A DNA stretch of 8,696 nucleotides, taken from positions 1 to 8,696 of the forward strand of contig JAGRHM010000447.1 in NCBI GenBank assembly GCA_020445005.1, written 5' to 3'. The translations under genes and the position numbers were made by a program. Of this stretch, positions 1-7,937 are shown piece after piece (the stretch's first letter is position 1; the number at the start of each line of letters is the position of its first letter). Below the pieces are notes generated by a model. It searched no databases and was not told the origin of the DNA. It worked only from the letters and a program-made list of their open reading frames with translations. This DNA comes from Candidatus Competibacteraceae bacterium (lineage in GTDB: Bacteria > Pseudomonadota > Gammaproteobacteria > Competibacterales > Competibacteraceae).

Positions 1-1
1 A

Positions 2-2152
2 CCTGCGGAATCTGAATACTGGGTGAATTTCAGCGGCGGGCTGGATTACACGCCAGTTATTGCCTTGTCGCGCCTGCTCGCCGACGCATTGATCCCGGAA
101 CTGGTCCAGGGGAAGAGTGTGTTGATCGGCCCGGCGCTGGCGGCCCATGAGCCGGGTTTGCATACTCCAGTCAACCGTGGCGAAAACCAGCGTGTCTCCC
201 CACTGGTTTTTCAAGGATTGGCCTTGCAAACGCTGCTACAAAAGCAGGCAATTCGTCCTCTGCCGGCGCTATGGCAACTGGTCCTTTTGCTGGCGGCGAG
301 CGCGGTGAATGTGGTGCTTTACCAGTTGGGCCGCTATACGTTTGGTCTCGGGCTGACCGCCGCCGCTGTCGGCGTTTACGGACTCATCGCATGGTCGTTG
401 CCTGCGTGGTTTTTGGTCTGGCCACCGGTGACCGCTCTGCTGATCGCCCAGATCGCCACCTTTATTCTGGTCTCACGCTATAAATTTCGCGTCGAAGAAT
501 CAACAACGCGCCGGTTAATCATGGAATTGTCCGGCCAATCGCGTGAAAAACGGCAGATCCCCAGTTTTTACGCCGACGCCGAGCCTTGGGCGCAAGTGGT
601 CAATTTGGTTAGACAGGCTTTGAATCTTGGTTGGCTCATTTTTCTGGAACGCCCTCCCGGTCAATATCACGTTAAGGAAATTATTGCGCTGAATTGCAGT
701 CTGGCTGACATTGACGAACGTCGCCGCGATTACCGCCGATTACCGTACAGCGAGGCGATTGCCGAGAATCGGCCGGTGCAACTGGAAAAGCGGCTTTTTC
801 TTCGCCTCGATGCGGCTTATGACCAATATTTGACGCCGCTGATGTTCGGCGGCGAAGTGTTGGGGTTCTGGGCCATGGGATTGCCCGCAGGTCCTCAGAT
901 TCCCGTGTTTTTTTCCATCGTGCGCGACTTCAGCGCGCAAATTGCCGAGATGATTTATCACCGCCGGCAGTGGCTGCAACAACAGGAGATGGAAAAGGCG
1001 CGTCATGCATTTCGCTATTTGCGATTAGCGGGAGGTGAAAATTTCCATACCGCCCTGAAACAAAACTTCGTGGCTTATCAGCAGCGCCTGCTGGGACTGG
1101 AGCAAATTTTCGATAGCATTAGCCTGGCTGCGGTTTTTTACAATCCATTTGGCGTTTTGATCCAGATCAATCGGACTATGGAGGAATTAATCAAAAGGGC
1201 GCATATCCAGATTTATGAAATGACAGCGGTGGATTTACTCTGCGCGCTCTGTCAATTATCCATGATCGATAGTCAGCACACGCTTCGGCAGGTTTTTATA
1301 GAGCATAAAACCATAAGGCTGCCTGCTCGCCTCCCGGACAACCTTTATGCCCACTATCTGTTGTATGTCAGACCGGTATTAACGAATCCCGAACAGCATA
1401 CCGAAGCAGAGGAAGTTACTCCCTTTGAGTTGCGCGGCATCCTGGTCGAACTGGTCGATGTGACGGAGCTTCATGATTTAAATATCACGAAAAACAGTCT
1501 CATGAAGCAAATCTATTTCGAATTGCAGGCTAACCTGCAGGCGATTATAGAGGAGACTGATAAATTTGATCTGGATGATCAAAGCGCATCCGGAGCAGGA
1601 TTGAAGAGGATGAAGCAATATGCGGATGACGCTTTGCAGCAAGTGAATCAGGCTCAGGATTATCTCTTCAGAGATATGGTGGAATTGCATCCAGCCAATG
1701 AAGGTTATAATGAAGGTTATCCGGTGGAATTTTTGGAGATTGTCCGCATGGCGCTCGATACGGTGATGGATCAACTCGGGGAACAGCGGTTGACCATCGA
1801 TGCGCGGCTGCCGGAAGTCAGTCATCTGGTTCTGGCGGAGTCGTCTGCTCTGCGAGAGCTGCTGGAGACGTTGCTCAGGATCCTGATTGAAGATGCGCTT
1901 GACGGAGCCACCTTGTCAATCTCCCTGCGAGAGCAGGAACAGACCATAACCCTGCGCCTGGCGAATGAGGGTTTTGGGATGCCCGATGCGCGTTTTCAGG
2001 AGTATCTGACCAGCATGGTTGATGATGCGACGCCCATTTTTAAGAAACTGCGCGCCGGGATTCGCGAGGTCGCTGCTTGGTCCGGAACCCTGACCGGGAG
2101 GAGCGCGCTTGGCGAAGGCGTTCGTTTTGAGTTGACCTTGCGGTGCTGGTGA
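2..2152 (+). CDS. CHASE2 sensor protein with degenerate histidine-kinase core (5' end missing)
   Basis: The frame is open to the left edge, so the start lies upstream; the GTG at 23 is an internal valine codon. Residues here are counted from that codon. Residues 1-75 match the end of a CHASE2 extracellular sensor (GKSVLIGPA, then a late ALQTLLQ helix). Three membrane helices follow (about 83-100, 107-126, 132-151), as usual after CHASE2. Next come a GAF-like region (about 175-315, with YLTPLMFGGEVLGFWAMGL), a PAS-like region (about 358-485, ending GILVELVDVTEL), a DHp-like helix (485-550) and a HATPase-like domain (600-707). The DHp motif reads YFELQANL where SHELRTPL is usual, so the phospho-accepting His is Phe499. 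The N-box reads ILIEDAL with no Asn, and the G1 box is NEGFG rather than DNGxG. A sensory role at the inner membrane is likely; phosphotransfer is doubtful. It overlaps the next gene, so it probably controls or senses for that system. Confidence 0.85.
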   Translation, partial: PAESEYWVNFSGGLDYTPVIALSRLLADALIPELVQGKSVLIGPALAAHEPGLHTPVNRGENQRVSPLVFQGLALQTLLQKQAIRPLPALWQLVLLLAASAVNVVLYQLGRYTFGLGLTAAAVGVYGLIAWSLPAWFLVWPPVTALLIAQIATFILVSRYKFRVEESTTRRLIMELSGQSREKRQIPSFYADAEPWAQVVNLVRQALNLGWLIFLERPPGQYHVKEIIALNCSLADIDERRRDYRRLPYSEAIAENRPVQLEKRLFLRLDAAYDQYLTPLMFGGEVLGFWAMGLPAGPQIPVFFSIVRDFSAQIAEMIYHRRQWLQQQEMEKARHAFRYLRLAGGENFHTALKQNFVAYQQRLLGLEQIFDSISLAAVFYNPFGVLIQINRTMEELIKRAHIQIYEMTAVDLLCALCQLSMIDSQHTLRQVFIEHKTIRLPARLPDNLYAHYLLYVRPVLTNPEQHTEAEEVTPFELRGILVELVDVTELHDLNITKNSLMKQIYFELQANLQAIIEETDKFDLDDQSASGAGLKRMKQYADDALQQVNQAQDYLFRDMVELHPANEGYNEGYPVEFLEIVRMALDTVMDQLGEQRLTIDARLPEVSHLVLAESSALRELLETLLRILIEDALDGATLSISLREQEQTITLRLANEGFGMPDARFQEYLTSMVDDATPIFKKLRAGIREVAAWSGTLTGRSALGEGVRFELTLRCW
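1697..1720 (+). repeat. Perfect 12-bp tandem duplication
   Basis: AATGAAGGTTAT occurs twice in direct succession (1697-1708 and 1709-1720), encoding NEGY-NEGY at residues 559-566 of the CHASE2 protein. It lies in the linker between the DHp-like helix and the ATPase-like domain, and looks like a recent in-frame slippage or duplication event. Confidence 0.9.
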
Positions 2153-5100
2153 TCCCCCTGCTCCCCGATGCCCTGGCTAGTTCGATTATCATCACGGTCT
2201 GGGTAGGCGTCCTGTTCTCGGTTTTTTTTGCGTTGCGCTTTGGCTGGACGCTGTCCGGCCTGGTCGTGCCGGGCTACCTGACGCCTTTGCTGTTGATTAA
2301 GCCCCTGTCGGCGGCGGTGGTGTTCGCCGAGGGCCTGGTCACTTATTGGCTGGTGCATCTGCTGTCGGAGCGACTGTCCCGGTTCGGCGGCTGGAGCAGC
2401 CTGTTCGGACGCGACCGGTTTTTTGCGCTCGTGCTGGTAAGCGTGGTGGTTCGGCTGCTCGGCGACGGTTGGCTGCTACCGGAGTTCGGCGAATGGTGGA
2501 ACCGATATTTTCACCAGAATTTCGATTACCGCAGCGACTTGCACAGTTTCGGCTTGATTGTGGTCTCGCTGATCGCCAACCAGTTTTGGAAAACCGGCGT
2601 GTGCGCGAGTCTTGCACCATTGATGATCACTATTGGCCTGACCTGCCTGGCGGTGCGCTATGGTTTAATGGAATTCACCAATTTCGACATCGGCAGCCTG
2701 CGCTACACTTACGACGATCTGGCCGCTTCGCTGCTGACAACGCCCAAAGCCTATATTATTCTGCTGACTACCGCCTGGATCGCCTCACGGATGAATTTGC
2801 ATTACGGCTGGGAGTTCAACGGCATTCTGATCCCGTCGCTGCTGGCGTTGCAATGGTACGATCCAATCCGCATTCTCACCTCCTTCACTGAAGCCTTTAT
2901 TATTCTGGGACTGGCCAGGGGACTGTTGACCTTTCCCGCCATCGCCCGCCTGCACCTGGAAGGGCCGCGCGCGCTGCTGTTTTTTTTCAATATCGCCTTT
3001 GCGTATAAACTCGCTTTGGGCTGGGGGTTGCCACAGATCTGGCCGATGCTGCCGATCACTGACGCCTACGGGTTTGGCTATCTGCTGACCACTTTAATTG
3101 CCTTGCGGATGCACGAAAAGGAGATCGCCGCTCGCCTGACCCGCGCGACCTTGCAAACCTCGCTGATTGCGGTCGGCGTCGCCAGTCTGGCGGGTTTCAT
3201 GCTGACCCTGCTCCCTGGAACCCCAATGAACGCGCAGCGCCCTGAGGGTGAAACCGTTTCCATTGTTAAAGATGAGCGAACGCTGACGGCGATATTAAGC
3301 GATAGTCAGGTGGAATTGAATCGACCTCGCGCGCCAGGATCCGCGCTGATCCCCTTGCCGAGAGAGCTGGAGGCGTTTCGCAGCGGCATCGAACAATTGC
3401 GAGTCTATCTGGACACTGCGAATCCAGCGGCGTTAACCGAGGCGGTCAGGCGCTTGGATGCTGCGCATTACCAGATGGATCAGGTTGAACAACGCTATCT
3501 CTACCTGCGCGAGCGGACGCCAATCAACGGTTGGGGAATTTATGTGCTGGACACGCAAGCGCCGGGACATTTGCTGATTGAAGTGCCCGCGCCTTTCGAG
3601 GAGCGCGGCGCAATGCAGGCCGGCGGCGGATTATTCAGGGTTTTGCAAGGTCGCGCCCTGGCTATTGCCGGCGCGTGGCGCACGGTCAATCCGGATCGCT
3701 CGCTGGATGTCCTGTCGCGCCGGCAGACCTTTTTTCAGGCATTTCATGAGGTCATGGCGCGCCGCGATGTGTTGCAGGTTCGCGGCTATGACCCGCGCAA
3801 GGTCGGCGGCATACTGGCCGATTCAACGCTTAACGCCGCTCAGTCGGGAGATGCGCAATGGCCGACGATGTTATGGGTGCGCGCCCGTTTGCCACCCGGA
3901 TTGGACCTGGCCCGGCTCCGGCAATCAGTCAGCGGACTGGCGGTGTACTGGGGAAGCACCCCGTTGCCCAATCTGCAACGGGATGTCACTGGCGAGGGTT
4001 TTGCGGAACTGGTGCTGAGTCAGACCGATTTACGCCGATTGATGGCGCGAACCGCCGTGTCGGGCACGGCGGATGCGTCTCTGCAAATTGGGGAACTGCG
4101 GATCGATGGCTATCTCCAGGAGTGGTTGCTGGCGGATAAACAACGCATCGCCGAGCGCGGAACCCATCTTTATCGTCCACCCTTGCTTGAAGAGTTGTTG
4201 TATATCGATGAACAAGTCTTGACACCGCTTCTGGGGCTGATCCGCACCGAATATCGCAACGGCGCATGGACTTCGGAGGGACTGCTAGCGTTGCGGGCGC
4301 TGGCCAGCGCCGCCAGCGCGGTCAGTTACCGAATATCGCGCTACCAGCACCGACTGAGTGGCCAGGAATATCTGTTGCTGGCCGAAAACGAAACCAGCGG
4401 TCAACCCCGTCGTTATTGGGGCGTTTATGTATTCCGGCTGGGGGGTGGTTCGGGCTATGTGACACAGATTCCCCATCCGTTGTCTGAATTCAACACCCTG
4501 GAGTATGGGGTGTGGTTGTTCGAGCAACTGCAGGCTGAGGCGCTGCTGTTGGCCGGCGCGCATCCTGAAGCCAATCCGCATGGTGGCGCCGATGTTCTAA
4601 ACCCCGACCACTTTCCCAGTCTGTTCTCGCTGGTCAACCAGGTCGTGATGCGCGAGGCCGGCGACCGGCCCCTACTGGCGGTCGGCGTTCGTGCTTATGG
4701 CGTTCGTCCCGGCGAGCCGATGCCCTCCGCCGACGTGTTGCTCAGTTGGCATAATGGCGCGAGCCGCCGTGAAGCTCTCGACCCGCTGGGACAACGCCTG
4801 GTGGAGAGACTGGAAGCGGATGGCCTGACCCTGACGTTCCTGAGCGGCGCTCCGGATGAGGTGGGCTTTCAAGCCAGCGGCGTTCCGCAAGTACACTATT
4901 TGAATGCGAGCATAAACAAGTCGCTTTGCTTGCTATGGCTGTCGCCGGCGATGCGGGCCGGCTACCGGCAGCAGAGTGAGAATCGCATTCAGCAAACCCA
5001 GTTCGCAACATTGAACATCCCAACCCTGCAAACCAATTTTGATTACCATGTTGCCAAGCTGCCGCTCAGCGACGCGCTTCCGCCGCCCGACTGGCAGGCG

Positions 5101-5370
5101 ACGCTGCAAGCTTATCTGCGTCAGCGCGACATTGTGGCGCTGCGGCAGTTACAAGAATGGCCTGAGTATCGTTATCAGCGGCTGGTCGATCAGGACACGC
5201 AAATGGCGTTTCTGTTGACCTTCGACGCACGGGGACGCCTGCTGGTCGTGGCGAATTTGGCCCCGCGCCAGCCGGAAGAATGGGTCGTGGCCGATCAGCC
5301 GCCGACCGGTAAACAACTGGCCCACTTCAAAAGTCGCCAGGCGGGCGGGCTTCGGTTTGCGCCGCCATGA
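2143..5370 (+). CDS. Tandem PgsC/CapC-like membrane protein fused to a large periplasmic hydrolase-like region
   Basis: The protein has 1075 residues, whereas ordinary PgsC (CapC), the membrane subunit of poly-gamma-glutamate synthase, has about 150. Residues 1-358 hold about 12 hydrophobic segments with two PgsC-like repeats: FGWTLSGLVVPGYL at 33-46 and YGWEFNGILIPSLL at 221-234, each followed by similar helices. After the last helix (338-358) comes a soluble region of about 715 residues. It contains two related domains, 462-550 and 758-853, with a helical linker at 405-455. The second copy keeps His778, Glu782, His807, Asn811 and Asp817; the first has Ala and Trp at the two His positions. 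A homologous domain in the gene at 7934 has a signal peptide, so the soluble region is probably periplasmic. The start is GTG at 2143 or GTG at 2149; the latter gives a GTGA overlap with the preceding stop. No strong ribosome-binding site is visible. A role in polymer synthesis or export is inferred from the PgsC resemblance only. Confidence 0.8.
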   Translation: MLVIPLLPDALASSIIITVWVGVLFSVFFALRFGWTLSGLVVPGYLTPLLLIKPLSAAVVFAEGLVTYWLVHLLSERLSRFGGWSSLFGRDRFFALVLVSVVVRLLGDGWLLPEFGEWWNRYFHQNFDYRSDLHSFGLIVVSLIANQFWKTGVCASLAPLMITIGLTCLAVRYGLMEFTNFDIGSLRYTYDDLAASLLTTPKAYIILLTTAWIASRMNLHYGWEFNGILIPSLLALQWYDPIRILTSFTEAFIILGLARGLLTFPAIARLHLEGPRALLFFFNIAFAYKLALGWGLPQIWPMLPITDAYGFGYLLTTLIALRMHEKEIAARLTRATLQTSLIAVGVASLAGFMLTLLPGTPMNAQRPEGETVSIVKDERTLTAILSDSQVELNRPRAPGSALIPLPRELEAFRSGIEQLRVYLDTANPAALTEAVRRLDAAHYQMDQVEQRYLYLRERTPINGWGIYVLDTQAPGHLLIEVPAPFEERGAMQAGGGLFRVLQGRALAIAGAWRTVNPDRSLDVLSRRQTFFQAFHEVMARRDVLQVRGYDPRKVGGILADSTLNAAQSGDAQWPTMLWVRARLPPGLDLARLRQSVSGLAVYWGSTPLPNLQRDVTGEGFAELVLSQTDLRRLMARTAVSGTADASLQIGELRIDGYLQEWLLADKQRIAERGTHLYRPPLLEELLYIDEQVLTPLLGLIRTEYRNGAWTSEGLLALRALASAASAVSYRISRYQHRLSGQEYLLLAENETSGQPRRYWGVYVFRLGGGSGYVTQIPHPLSEFNTLEYGVWLFEQLQAEALLLAGAHPEANPHGGADVLNPDHFPSLFSLVNQVVMREAGDRPLLAVGVRAYGVRPGEPMPSADVLLSWHNGASRREALDPLGQRLVERLEADGLTLTFLSGAPDEVGFQASGVPQVHYLNASINKSLCLLWLSPAMRAGYRQQSENRIQQTQFATLNIPTLQTNFDYHVAKLPLSDALPPPDWQATLQAYLRQRDIVALRQLQEWPEYRYQRLVDQDTQMAFLLTFDARGRLLVVANLAPRQPEEWVVADQPPTGKQLAHFKSRQAGGLRFAPP
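2176..2466 (+). other. PgsC-like membrane repeat 1 (residues 12-108)
   Basis: This is the first copy of the PgsC/CapC-like unit. The signature is an aromatic residue followed by GW, a Gly four residues on, and a hydrophobic run ending in Pro (F33-G34-W35, G39, P43). Then come a helix carrying FAEGLVTYWLV, a basic loop (LFGRDR) and another helix. It aligns without gaps to repeat 2 over about 42 residues. Confidence 0.65.
2752..3018 (+). other. PgsC-like membrane repeat 2 (residues 204-292)
   Basis: This is the second copy of the unit, with Y221-G222-W223, G227 and P231 at the same spacing as in repeat 1. FTEAFIILGLARGLL lies where repeat 1 has FAEGLVTYWLVHLL; the Glu inside the helix is shared (E63 and E250). 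The EGPRALLFF segment matches the GRDRFFALV segment of repeat 1. Conservation of a buried Glu and of the GW...P signature suggests both copies are functional. Confidence 0.65.
3526..3792 (+). other. Hydrolase-like domain, copy A, degenerate (residues 462-550 of the tandem PgsC-like protein)
   Basis: Copy A starts with WGIYVLD and aligns without gaps to copy B across about 35 residues, through the shared ALA/LLL-AGA strand. Residues that could bind metal in copy B are changed: His778 to Ala483, Glu787 to Gln492, His807 to Trp512, and His823 probably to Gln528. Asn516, Asp522 and Glu487 remain. It is probably a non-catalytic structural or binding copy. Confidence 0.6.
4414..4701 (+). other. Hydrolase-like domain, copy B (residues 758-853 of the tandem PgsC-like protein)
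   Basis: Copy B starts with WGVYVFR. It carries IPHPLSEFNTLEYG (His778, Glu782, Glu787), then AGAHPEAN (His807, Asn811), GADV (Asp817) and DHFPS (His823). The clustered His, Glu and Asp residues on predicted strand ends resemble a metal-dependent amidohydrolase or peptidase site. I do not recognise the family with certainty, and catalysis is inferred. Confidence 0.55.
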
Positions 5371-7937
5371 TTCGCTTGCTCGGTCATACTCTGAAATGGT
5401 TACTGATGTTGGGAACGCTGGCCGGCCTGGTGGTGTGGCTGTGGCCGATGGCGCAGACCACATGGCTGCTGTTCGATCCTCAGGGCCAGCAGAATATCGA
5501 TCCCCGATTGGCCGAGGCAGCCGCCGAGGCGGTGTATGTATTGGAAAAGCAGCGTTGGCTGGAGTTTCCTATCGTCACACAAGGGGACTATCTCAAAGTG
5601 GTCAGCAACGCCAACTTGCCGGCGGCGGCCGCACAGGCTGGTTCGCCAGAGACTTTCTGGATTTACGCCATTGATTATCAAGTGCTGGATAAAACCGGTC
5701 GCGTGTTGAAGGAAGGAACTTATCACCTACGTACGATGATGAGCTGGCGTCAGCCGGACGGTGCGCCATTTCCACTGACGCCGGCCTTTTATCTCAACCG
5801 GTTGAGTCTACCGGCGAGTGGTCGAGTCATGACGATCCCGGTGCGGGAGACGCCGGGAGCGGCGCGTTTGCGGTTGCGGTTGGCTCAGCGCGATGCGGCG
5901 ATTGATGAAGTGGTGGCCCGGGTTTATGCCCAGGAGCATCTTTTGGACGCCACTCGGGATTATCGTTGGCAGCGCGTCAGCCGCCGCCTGCGGGAACGGT
6001 TGGCCCGCGCCAGCGTATATGGCGCTGATTTACTGAGTCTGACCGAACAAACCCAACTGTTACGGCAAATCTGGAGTCCAACGGCGCCGCTGGGCGTTGA
6101 GGGTCGCGCCTATCGCAGTCAGAAAATGTATGTGATGTTTGAAGTCGAAGCGGAACCGCGTCGCTTGCCGGTGCTGCCTGCCGGTTTATATGTCGATCCG
6201 AACTTGCGTGGAACCCTGGCGATCCCGGAACCGGGTGGCGTGGTTGAGCTGGAACTGCTGGATGTTGCGCCGCTGATGGCTGAAGCAGGAATCCCCTCTA
6301 CCTCCCCTTTTACAAGGGGGGGCGACAAAATGACTGCTGACCTCTCTTCGCAAAAGGGAGATGGCGAAACTGGTAGGATGCCTGCGACCCTTCGCTTGGT
6401 TTGGTATGGGTCGCTTCCTTCGCAGCGCGCCGAATACGCCATCAGCATGAATGGGGCAACGACGCGCTGGACGGGCGCACTGATGCCCGGCTTGGTGGAA
6501 GTCATTGCCTCCCAACCAGTGGTTGTCCGAGCAGCGCTTCGTCAGGAAACCGGGCAAGCCATTGACCTGGTTCAAGAACCGGTTTATCTACGGCTGTATG
6601 AGGTTGGAGCGGGGCAGGCGCTGGAGTTCGACATCGAGCATGTTGGCGCGCAACCGACTTTTTGGCGGGTTAGTTTACGTCAGGCGCTGCCGGCGGTTGC
6701 TGACCCGGCGATTGCCCGCTATGAACTGGTGGACGAACATAGCGTCGTGGTCCGCCAGGGCGCTTTGCCGGTTCCCGCACTGCTTTCCCGTTACGACTGG
6801 CGAGTCAGTTCCAGCGCCTTTTTTGACCGGATTTCCGAGCCGGCCAGCTACGCTTTCGTACTGCCGGTTAAAGTGGTTAAGGCGCGGTTACGCGCTGAAA
6901 CGCCGCTGCTGGTTGCCGCGTACACCCGTCCCCCGGATTTGCCGCGTTCGGTGCGCGCGCCGGAGGATTACCGGCCTGATCTGCCCGGAACCGGTAGTCA
7001 GCCTTTTTGGTTTCCGGTGTTGCCGGTCGATGCCCAGACGCTACTTCAGGAGGCAAGAAGCGGGTTGATAGTGGTTCAGTCAAGGCCGCCGGTAATCAAC
7101 CCTGATATCCTCGCGGGACGTTATGACTGGCAGGATTACACGCCGAAAGGTCCCTGGCGCGGTCGGTATTTGTTGAATCCACGCGACCCGGGGACGCCCT
7201 TGCGCGTTCAGGCACTGGACAGCGTGTTTCGACCCGTGTCCGCTGGCGTTCCCACGACATTGCATTTTCAAGGACAACCGGGACGGTCGACAGTGGATCC
7301 GACCCTGATCGTCCTGCGGGAATCCGCCGCGCCCAGCGCGGTGCGCGTCGCAGTGGATGGCGTCATCATTCATTCCAGCGTGATTGCGGTGCGTCGCGCT
7401 TCGATCTGGTTGCCCCCGCTGCCGGTGGGAACGCATACGCTCACTGTGACGGCTTCGCAACCGGGCCGCTGGTTGATCAGTAACGCGGGGGCTGACGAAA
7501 ACAGCGTTATCCGCCGATTGGCGTATCTTCTCGATCAGCAACCGCTGGAGTTCATTTACGCGAAAACCACGGCCGGCGAGGAAACGCTGACCGGTGTTTT
7601 GCAGGGGCCATTCGCCGTAACTGAGCGCAGCCGGTTGCGTGTGCGGGTCGAGATTGATCACGCCGCACTATTGGGGCCGGCTAACCGGTTGACCGCGCGT
7701 GAGTGGCGCTATGATCTAAGGCCAGACCCTCGTCAGGCCATTCCGGTGCTGGATACCCCGAATGAACAGGTTGGCTTGGGTCAACGGTTTTTCCTACCCC
7801 TGGGGGACGACCTGCCGCCAGGTTCCTACCGGATTCGTCTGCAATTGGAGCAGGGCAGAGGTTATTTAAGTCTGTATCGGGTTATTCCCGGACTGCCCGC
7901 CCTCTTTGAACTATTCCGTGAGGAGACATTGCCATGA
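5367..7937 (+). CDS. Membrane-anchored, beta-rich periplasmic protein of unknown function
   Basis: I do not recognise this family. The 856-residue product has a short basic N-terminus and one hydrophobic segment (about residues 9-29), then a long soluble body. That is a type II membrane-protein topology with the body most likely in the periplasm. Residues 95-160 look beta-rich; 176-236 form a charged helical stretch rich in Arg; the remainder alternates short strands and Pro/Gly turns. A region at about 600-715 looks Ig- or jelly-roll-like (PLPVGTHTLTVTASQPGRW), as does the C-terminal DLPPGSYRIRLQLEQG. No catalytic motif is visible. ATG at 5367 overlaps the previous stop (ATGA); there is no good ribosome-binding site, so translation is probably coupled. 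Residues 307-340 come from an inserted repeat element. A scaffold or polymer-binding partner of the PgsC-like protein is possible from context only. Confidence 0.8.
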   Translation: MIRLLGHTLKWLLMLGTLAGLVVWLWPMAQTTWLLFDPQGQQNIDPRLAEAAAEAVYVLEKQRWLEFPIVTQGDYLKVVSNANLPAAAAQAGSPETFWIYAIDYQVLDKTGRVLKEGTYHLRTMMSWRQPDGAPFPLTPAFYLNRLSLPASGRVMTIPVRETPGAARLRLRLAQRDAAIDEVVARVYAQEHLLDATRDYRWQRVSRRLRERLARASVYGADLLSLTEQTQLLRQIWSPTAPLGVEGRAYRSQKMYVMFEVEAEPRRLPVLPAGLYVDPNLRGTLAIPEPGGVVELELLDVAPLMAEAGIPSTSPFTRGGDKMTADLSSQKGDGETGRMPATLRLVWYGSLPSQRAEYAISMNGATTRWTGALMPGLVEVIASQPVVVRAALRQETGQAIDLVQEPVYLRLYEVGAGQALEFDIEHVGAQPTFWRVSLRQALPAVADPAIARYELVDEHSVVVRQGALPVPALLSRYDWRVSSSAFFDRISEPASYAFVLPVKVVKARLRAETPLLVAAYTRPPDLPRSVRAPEDYRPDLPGTGSQPFWFPVLPVDAQTLLQEARSGLIVVQSRPPVINPDILAGRYDWQDYTPKGPWRGRYLLNPRDPGTPLRVQALDSVFRPVSAGVPTTLHFQGQPGRSTVDPTLIVLRESAAPSAVRVAVDGVIIHSSVIAVRRASIWLPPLPVGTHTLTVTASQPGRWLISNAGADENSVIRRLAYLLDQQPLEFIYAKTTAGEETLTGVLQGPFAVTERSRLRVRVEIDHAALLGPANRLTAREWRYDLRPDPRQAIPVLDTPNEQVGLGQRFFLPLGDDLPPGSYRIRLQLEQGRGYLSLYRVIPGLPALFELFREETLP
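6285..6385. repeat. REPIN-like palindromic element inserted in frame in a coding sequence
   Basis: The ends are near-perfect inverted repeats: GCAGGAATCC at 6285-6294 and GGATGCCTGC at 6376-6385 (9 of 10 positions pair). Inside are two related hairpins in inverted arrangement. The first has a 9-pair stem at 6301-6309/6314-6322 with loop TTAC and one G-T pair. The second has a 7-pair stem at 6342-6348/6354-6360 with loop CGCAA and one G-T pair. The second arm, reverse-complemented, resembles the first (CTCCC-TTTT core). This is the architecture of REPINs mobilised by RAYT transposases. It is translated as about 34 residues rich in Ser, Thr, Gly and Lys, and the frame continues beyond it. No clear target duplication is seen. 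Confidence 0.75.
7921..7925 (+). promoter_or_regulatory. Ribosome-binding site AGGAG for the secreted-protein gene
   Basis: AGGAG ends 8 bases before ATG at 7934 and lies inside the end of the preceding gene. It is the only strong Shine-Dalgarno sequence at the three gene junctions, and it fixes the start of the last gene. The next 60 bases are unusually A+T-rich, which would keep the start site unstructured. This suggests the secreted protein is made at a higher rate than its coupled neighbours. Confidence 0.75.

Noticed and set aside
23..25. GTG at 23 as the true start of the first gene
   Set aside because: The frame is open upstream to the window edge. The product would begin in the middle of a CHASE2 domain, and no ribosome-binding site precedes it.
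2346..2891. 181-codon open frame inside the PgsC-like gene, same strand
   Set aside because: It lies entirely within a much longer gene with clear membrane and domain features. The translation is Arg/Ala-rich with no recognisable motif, typical of a shadow frame.
6301..6322. Hairpin with a 9-pair stem that could be read as a transcription terminator
   Set aside because: It is inside a coding sequence, is followed by GCGACAAAA and not a T-run, and is explained as one arm of the REPIN-like element.
7080..7661. 193-codon antisense open frame opposite the anchored periplasmic protein
   Set aside because: There is no ribosome-binding site or domain, and it is opposite a continuous coding gene; GC-rich coding DNA often leaves such antisense frames.
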